Source: Celeribacter sp. PS-C1 (GTDB lineage: Bacteria; Pseudomonadota; Alphaproteobacteria; Rhodobacterales; Rhodobacteraceae). From it: a stretch of 64,000 nt of DNA. Every line of letters starts with the position of its first letter. The first letter of the stretch is position 1. The DNA lies in contig NZ_JAHXRW010000011.1 in assembly GCF_019429625.1 (NCBI RefSeq), positions 57,255-121,254 of the forward strand, written 5' to 3'. The notes under the pieces are model-generated. The model saw nothing but the letters and a program-made list of their open reading frames with translations. It made no database searches and was not told the DNA's origin. Made by a program: the position numbers and the translations under genes. This document shows positions 61,099-64,000 of this stretch, piece by piece.

Positions 61099-62808
61099 AT
61101 GAAAAGAGAAGAAGTAGACGTTCTGGTCGTCGGCTCCGGTGCGGGCGGTCTGTCGAGCGCAGTCTCCGCCGCGCACCGCGGCCTGAAAGTGATCGTCGCC
61201 GAGAAAGAACCGGTCTTTGGCGGCACCACGGCCCGTTCCGGCGGCTGGAGCTGGATCCCCAACAACGGCCCGGCGAAACGCGCGGGAGTTGAAGACAGCG
61301 TGGAAAAGGCGCGCACCTATCTCAAGCACGAGACCGGTGAACATTACGACGAAGCCCGCATCGAGGCCTTCCTCGAAGCCGGCCCGAAGGCGGTGGAGTT
61401 TTTCGAAACCAAAACCTCCCTGCAATTCGATCTTGGCCCGACCTTTTCGGACTATCACCCAACGGCCCCCGGTGGGTTGGACGGCGGTCGCTCGATCGTC
61501 GCGCGTCCTTTTGACGGGCGTGAATTGGGCAAAGAAATCAAACGCCTGCGTCCGCCACTTTGGGAAATCACCGTGCTCGGCATGATGATCGGCTCCGGCA
61601 AGGAATTGCTGCACTTCTTCAACGTCACCAAATCGCCGATCTCTGCGGCCTATGTGACCGGGCTTGTGGCAAAATTCGCCCGCGACGTGACCTTCCACGG
61701 TCGCGCCATGCGGCTGATGAACGGCAACGCGCTCGTTGCGCGCCTTGCGAAGTCCTGTTTCGACAAGAATGTGCCGATCTGGACCTCGTCCCCGGTGAAG
61801 TCCCTGATCAAAACCGAAAACGGCGACATCCTTGGCGCCATCGTCAATCGCCCCGACGGTCCGGTCGAAGTGATCGCCCGCAAAGGCGTCGTTCTGGCGG
61901 CTGGTGGCTTCCCGCAGGATCCGGTGCGCCGCAAGGAACTCATGCCGCACGCCCCCACGGGCTACGAGCATGTTTCCCCTGCCCCTCCGGGCAACACCGG
62001 CGACGGCCTGCGTCTTGGCGAAGCGGTGGGTGCAACAGTGAACACCGAGCTGCCGCATTCCGCCGCTTGGGTTCCGATCTCTCGCCCGCCGCGTGGCGAT
62101 GGCACGACCGGCACCTTCCCGCACTTCGTCGACCGCTCCAAACCCGGCGTGATCGCCGTGACACGCTCCGGCAAACGCTTTGTCAACGAAGCGCAGAGCT
62201 ATCACGATTTCTGTCAGGCCATGGTCAAACGCAACCGCGAAGAGAATGGCGAGGACGGCGAAATCGCCGCATGGTTCGTGGCGGATCACCGCACCTTCCG
62301 CAAATATGGCCTCGGCTACGCGAAGCCGTCGCCGGTGCCGTATAAAGGCCTGATCAAATCCGGCTACCTTTTGCAGGGCAAGACCATTCGCGATCTGGCG
62401 CGTGAGATTGGCTGCGATGCGGACCAGCTTGAGCGCACGGTCAACGAGTTCAACAAACATGCGGTCAAAGGCGAAGATCCCGAGTTCGGCAAAGGCTCCA
62501 CCGCCTACAACCGTTCTCTTGGCGATCCGAAGCACAAACCAAACCCCTGTGTCGCCCCGGTCAAGAAAGGCCCGTTCTACGCGGTGCGTCTCTATGTCGG
62601 CGATCTGGGCACCTTCGCGGGCCTCAAGACCAACGAATATGCCCAGGTGCTCAACGAGCAAGGCACGCCGATCAAGGGCCTCTACTCTGCGGGCAACGAC
62701 GCGGCCTCTATCATGGGTGGCAACTACCCCGGCGGCGGCATCACCCTCGGTCCGGCCATCACCTTCGGCTATATCGCGGCGCGACACATGTCCGGCGCCA
62801 ACGCATAA
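61099..62808 (+). CDS. FAD-dependent oxidoreductase, 3-ketosteroid delta1-dehydrogenase-like
   Basis: A 569-residue FAD-binding_2 family flavoprotein. The dinucleotide motif is VLVVGSGAGGLSSAVSA, then VFGGTTARSGGWSWIPN, close to the GGT-ARSGG pattern of ketosteroid dehydrogenases. The C-terminus has GGGITLGPAITFGYIAARHM. It starts at the ATG at 61099, 5 bases after GGAGG (61096 is also possible). It lies 20 bases after the SDR gene. The likely reaction is desaturation next to a carbonyl on a cyclic substrate; steroid specificity is not implied by context. Confidence 0.85.
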   Translation: MKREEVDVLVVGSGAGGLSSAVSAAHRGLKVIVAEKEPVFGGTTARSGGWSWIPNNGPAKRAGVEDSVEKARTYLKHETGEHYDEARIEAFLEAGPKAVEFFETKTSLQFDLGPTFSDYHPTAPGGLDGGRSIVARPFDGRELGKEIKRLRPPLWEITVLGMMIGSGKELLHFFNVTKSPISAAYVTGLVAKFARDVTFHGRAMRLMNGNALVARLAKSCFDKNVPIWTSSPVKSLIKTENGDILGAIVNRPDGPVEVIARKGVVLAAGGFPQDPVRRKELMPHAPTGYEHVSPAPPGNTGDGLRLGEAVGATVNTELPHSAAWVPISRPPRGDGTTGTFPHFVDRSKPGVIAVTRSGKRFVNEAQSYHDFCQAMVKRNREENGEDGEIAAWFVADHRTFRKYGLGYAKPSPVPYKGLIKSGYLLQGKTIRDLAREIGCDADQLERTVNEFNKHAVKGEDPEFGKGSTAYNRSLGDPKHKPNPCVAPVKKGPFYAVRLYVGDLGTFAGLKTNEYAQVLNEQGTPIKGLYSAGNDAASIMGGNYPGGGITLGPAITFGYIAARHMSGANA

Positions 62809-62835
62809 GGCAAGCTGTTCCCAATCAGTGCCTTT

Positions 62836-62869
62836 GAAAGCCCCGCGTGCGCTGCGGGGCTTTCTTTTT
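62836..62869 (+). terminator. Rho-independent terminator of the SDR-FAD operon
   Basis: GAAAGCCCCGC (62836-62846) and GCGGGGCTTTC (62854-62864) form a perfect 11-bp stem with a 7-base loop, followed by TTTTTG. Confidence 0.92.
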
Positions 62870-62893
62870 GTCTGGACGTCCCGGACACGAAAA

Positions 62894-62923
62894 AGCCGCG
62901 CCCCTCTCTCGAAGGACGCGGCT
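62894..62923 (-). terminator. Rho-independent terminator of the VOC gene
   Basis: AGCCGCG (62894-62900) pairs with CGCGGCT (62917-62923). Read on the minus strand the stem is followed by TTTTTCGTG. It begins 20 bases beyond the stop at 62943. Confidence 0.85.
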
Positions 62924-62942
62924 CCATCAGATCCTTTACGGC

Positions 62943-63488
62943 TCACTCAGCCGTGTCGAATTCCTTTGCGTGCAGCCAATCCGCATGTTTCGGCGCGCGT
63001 TTGGTTTTGCTCCACTCCTCAAGCATGTCCCATTTCACGGCATCCAGACGCGCAAGCGCTTTCTTCTGTTCCGGGTCGGGCGCCGCCAACTCAACGCGGT
63101 GTCCGTTCGGGTCAAAGAAATAGATCGAGTGGAAAATTGTGTGATCCGTTACGCCCAGCACATCGACGCCATTGGCCTCAAGATGATCGCGGTATTCCAA
63201 GAGAGCGTCACGATCCTTCACTTGGAACGCGATATGCTGCACCCACGGCGGGGTATTCTCATCCCTGCCCATTTCGGGCTTTGTCGGCAGCTCGAAAAAC
63301 GCGAGGATATTGCCGTCGCCCGCATCAAGGAACAGGTGCATATACGGGTCCGGCTCATGGGTCGAGGGCACTTGGTCTTCGGCGATGGCCAGCACGAAAT
63401 CCATGTTCAGCATCTTGGTATAGAACTCCACCGTCTCCTTCGCGTCCTTGCAGCGATAGGCAACGTGGTGAATGCGTTCGATCTTCAT
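62943..63488 (-). CDS. VOC (glyoxalase/extradiol dioxygenase fold) family protein
   Basis: A 181-residue protein starting MKIERIHHVAYRCKDAKETV, with a GGAGGAAG ribosome-binding site before the ATG at 63488. Its two beta-alpha-beta-beta-beta modules carry candidate metal ligands: the His in RIHHVAYR, the His in VQHIAFQVKD and the Glu in DPNGHRVELAAP. The family includes extradiol dioxygenases, glyoxalases and epimerases; at this length it is a one-subunit two-module type, not the roughly 300-residue catechol 2,3-dioxygenase. A perfect FNR box lies about 60 bases upstream. Confidence 0.85.
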   Translation of the reverse strand: MKIERIHHVAYRCKDAKETVEFYTKMLNMDFVLAIAEDQVPSTHEPDPYMHLFLDAGDGNILAFFELPTKPEMGRDENTPPWVQHIAFQVKDRDALLEYRDHLEANGVDVLGVTDHTIFHSIYFFDPNGHRVELAAPDPEQKKALARLDAVKWDMLEEWSKTKRAPKHADWLHAKEFDTAE

Positions 63489-63544
63489 GTCTTCCTCCAA
63501 TTTAGTTACATTTGCAACTATATTGAAGAGGCAGTCCGCCGCAT

Positions 63545-63558
63545 TTGATATAGATCAA
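63545..63558 (-). promoter_or_regulatory. FNR/FnrL-type box upstream of the VOC gene
   Basis: TTGAT-ATAG-ATCAA is a perfect match to the FNR/FnrL consensus TTGAT-N4-ATCAA. Its centre is about 63 bases upstream of the VOC start codon, a spacing compatible with activation. The flanking bases extend the symmetry (ATTTGAT and ATCAAAT). Confidence 0.7.
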
Positions 63559-63585
63559 ATTTACGAACTCATTCTCAATAAACAA

Positions 63586-63611
63586 AACGCGACCCATCCC
63601 TGAGCCGCGTT
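63586..63611 (-). terminator. Terminator after the CoA-transferase gene
   Basis: AACGCG (63586-63591) pairs with CGCGTT (63606-63611). The minus strand continues TTTGTTTATTG. It lies about 36 bases beyond the stop at 63647 and separates this gene from the FNR-box promoter. Confidence 0.6.
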
Positions 63612-63646
63612 CCCTTTTCTTCTCGGTTGAATGACGCAAAGAGCGC

Positions 63647-64000
63647 TCAGCCCACAATCGTCGCCTCAGTCGCCGCGCGAAGCTCGTCTTCCGTGACCCC
63701 ATCGGCCAGCTCCACGATCTTCAAGCCGCCTTCGACCACGTCCAGAACGCCCAGGTTGGTGATCACCCGATCCACCACGCCCTGGCCGGTCAGCGGCAGG
63801 GTGCATTCCTTCAAAAGCTTCGACTCGCCGTGCTTGTTGGTGTGATCCATCACCACCACCACGCGGCCCACGCCCGCGACCAGATCCATCGCGCCACCCA
63901 TGCCCTTCACGAGCTTGCCCGGGATCATCCAGTTCGCCAGATCACCCTTCTCGTCGACCTCCATCGCGCCCAGAATCGCCATGGCGATCTTGCCGCCACG
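63647..64000 (-). CDS. 3-oxoacid CoA-transferase subunit B (partial, enters from beyond the window)
   Basis: The C-terminal 117 residues of a family I CoA-transferase beta subunit. The frame is open to base 64000 (RGGKIAMAILGAMEVDEKGD) and continues with ANWMIPGKLVKGMGGAMDLV, the conserved ScoB/PcaJ/CtfB segment. It ends at 63647. Members move CoA from succinyl-CoA to a 3-oxo acid such as 3-oxoadipate or acetoacetate. The alpha subunit would lie outside the window. The acceptor here is unknown. Confidence 0.92.
   Translation of the reverse strand, partial: RGGKIAMAILGAMEVDEKGDLANWMIPGKLVKGMGGAMDLVAGVGRVVVVMDHTNKHGESKLLKECTLPLTGQGVVDRVITNLGVLDVVEGGLKIVELADGVTEDELRAATEATIVG

Noticed and set aside
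61063..62946. Minus-strand open frame of about 627 codons over the FAD oxidoreductase
   Set aside because: It is antisense to a conserved flavoprotein and crosses a strong plus-strand terminator.
62943..63488. VOC gene considered as the missing catechol 2,3-dioxygenase of the meta pathway
   Set aside because: At 181 residues it is much shorter than classical catechol 2,3-dioxygenases, lies 40 kb from the dmp operon and has its own FNR-type control.
1..64000. tRNA, rRNA, CRISPR arrays, phage or insertion sequence elements
   Set aside because: No cloverleaf, repeat-spacer array, transposase or integrase was recognised in reading the intergenic regions; a dedicated tRNA scan was not possible here.

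Overview
The window reads as chromosomal DNA of a Roseobacter-group alphaproteobacterium (Rhodobacteraceae). The evidence is high GC with strong GC3 bias, three TRAP (DctPQM) transporters, a TeaA/UehA-type ectoine uptake and catabolic cluster, a Hint-domain protein, a DUF2125 protein and an hmuSTUV heme system. No rRNA, tRNA, CRISPR array, phage or intact insertion sequence was seen. Genus cannot be fixed from sequence reading alone.

Layout. 1-10.4 kb is mostly housekeeping: a partial MotA/ExbB-like channel, ChaC, a DUF2125 protein, extensin-like/tyrA/hisC, an endonuclease/exonuclease/phosphatase-family protein, a secreted hypothetical, rpsD with a structured leader, a Hint protein and YbaK. 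10.46-14.55 kb is a heme-uptake operon (hmuSTUV). It is preceded by a TGA-N9-TCA iron-type operator and by an apparent terminator just upstream of hmuS. 14.56-23.7 kb pairs a TRAP transporter, a GntR regulator and a complete lower meta-cleavage operon (dmpCEFGHI order) without a ring-cleavage dioxygenase. The TRAP and dmp promoters carry the same ATCGTT-N13-AACGAT operator.

23.9-39.5 kb is an ectoine/hydroxyectoine utilisation island split into two divergent arms. The minus arm is eutB-eutC-asnC-doeC-doeD plus an extra aldehyde dehydrogenase. The plus arm is doeA, an ArgE-type M20 deacetylase, gntR, enuR, uehABC and usp. The usual AspA/AstE-type DoeB (EutE) and EutA are absent, and the M20 enzyme sits where DoeB is expected. 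39.8-49.9 kb is a tightly overlapping nine-gene operon joining a Dpp-type ABC importer, a hydantoin-racemase-family protein and a TRAP transporter. An RpiR-type regulator lies upstream with palindromic sites at the operon promoter.

50.0-53.7 kb is a surface-glycan patch: a family 2 glycosyltransferase, two sulfotransferase-like proteins and a capsule-type glycosyltransferase. 53.7-64 kb is a catabolic region of unknown substrate: a flavin-dependent oxidoreductase, a TauE/SafE exporter, an EthD-family protein, a ribose-type ABC importer whose ATPase is fused to a permease, a divergent SDR/FAD-dehydrogenase operon, a VOC protein under a perfect FNR box, and the start of a CoA-transferase beta-subunit gene. 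Overall the window is dominated by uptake plus catabolism of organic solutes, each module with its own regulator.
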